Source: Fidelibacterota bacterium
Lineage (GTDB): Bacteria; Fidelibacterota; Marinisomatia; Marinisomatales; CAZVFT01
Assembly: GCA_014381485.1 (NCBI GenBank)
Contig: JACNLN010000160.1
Location: 1 to 6,497, forward strand
DNA length: 6,497 bases
Direction: 5' to 3'
Notes under the pieces: model-generated
Database searches by the model: none
What the model saw: the letters and a program-made list of their open reading frames with translations, nothing else
Told to the model about the DNA's origin: nothing
Part shown: positions 6,443 to 6,497 of the stretch, piece by piece
How the letters are laid out: every line of letters starts with the position of its first letter
How positions within the stretch are numbered: the stretch's first letter is position 1
Program-made: the position numbers and the translations under genes

Positions 6443-6497
6443 TAGGGTCTGCTGAAAAACGATAAAAGCAATAGATAACGGCTTGATATTATTATAC
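6443..6497. mobile_element. Possible terminus of an insertion sequence
   Basis: TAGGGTCTGCTGAAAAAC (6443-6460) resembles, from memory, the terminal inverted repeats of several DDE-transposase IS elements. It lies at the end of a non-coding stretch 47 nt after the split gene. No transposase is visible because the window ends 37 nt later, and the second end and target duplication cannot be seen. The family is not assigned. Confidence 0.3.

Overview
The window holds two contrasting parts. The left two thirds is a moderately GC-rich catabolic operon on the + strand: etfB, etfA and a large acyl-CoA dehydrogenase, closed by an intrinsic terminator at about 4363-4395. The right third is clearly more AT-rich and looks like accessory DNA: an RDD-type membrane protein, a broken or recoded gene of unknown function, and a possible insertion-sequence end at the right edge.

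Organism: a bacterium that oxidises acyl-CoAs. Neither etfB nor the dehydrogenase has a recognisable Shine-Dalgarno sequence, while etfA has a good one in front of a TTG start. Scarce Shine-Dalgarno signals and the palindrome-rich spacers would suit a Bacteroidota/FCB-type or related uncultured lineage, but the sequence does not fix the phylum.

Layout: 1-518 has no convincing gene. It holds degenerate short repeats (123-213), a cluster of three palindromes (301-376) and an AT-rich leader before etfB. 519-1439 is etfB, whose frame overlaps the start of etfA (1432-2460). The acyl-CoA dehydrogenase (2471-4207) follows after 10 nt. 4208-4456 carries hairpins, the terminator and a candidate promoter. 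4457-5383 is the RDD protein. 5384-5563 is a spacer with a GC-rich hairpin. 5564-6396 is best read as one gene of about 277 codons interrupted by a one-base shift. 6397-6497 is non-coding and ends in a possible IS terminus.

How the genes work together: the dehydrogenase would oxidise an acyl-CoA to the 2-enoyl-CoA and pass two electrons through its FAD to the EtfAB heterodimer. The gene for the ETF's electron acceptor (a membrane ETF dehydrogenase or FeS oxidoreductase) is not in the window. I found no clear new multi-gene system. The most notable items are the split gene at 5564-6396, the roughly 40-residue insertion in EtfB beside its partner-recognition loop, and the unusual architecture of the RDD protein.
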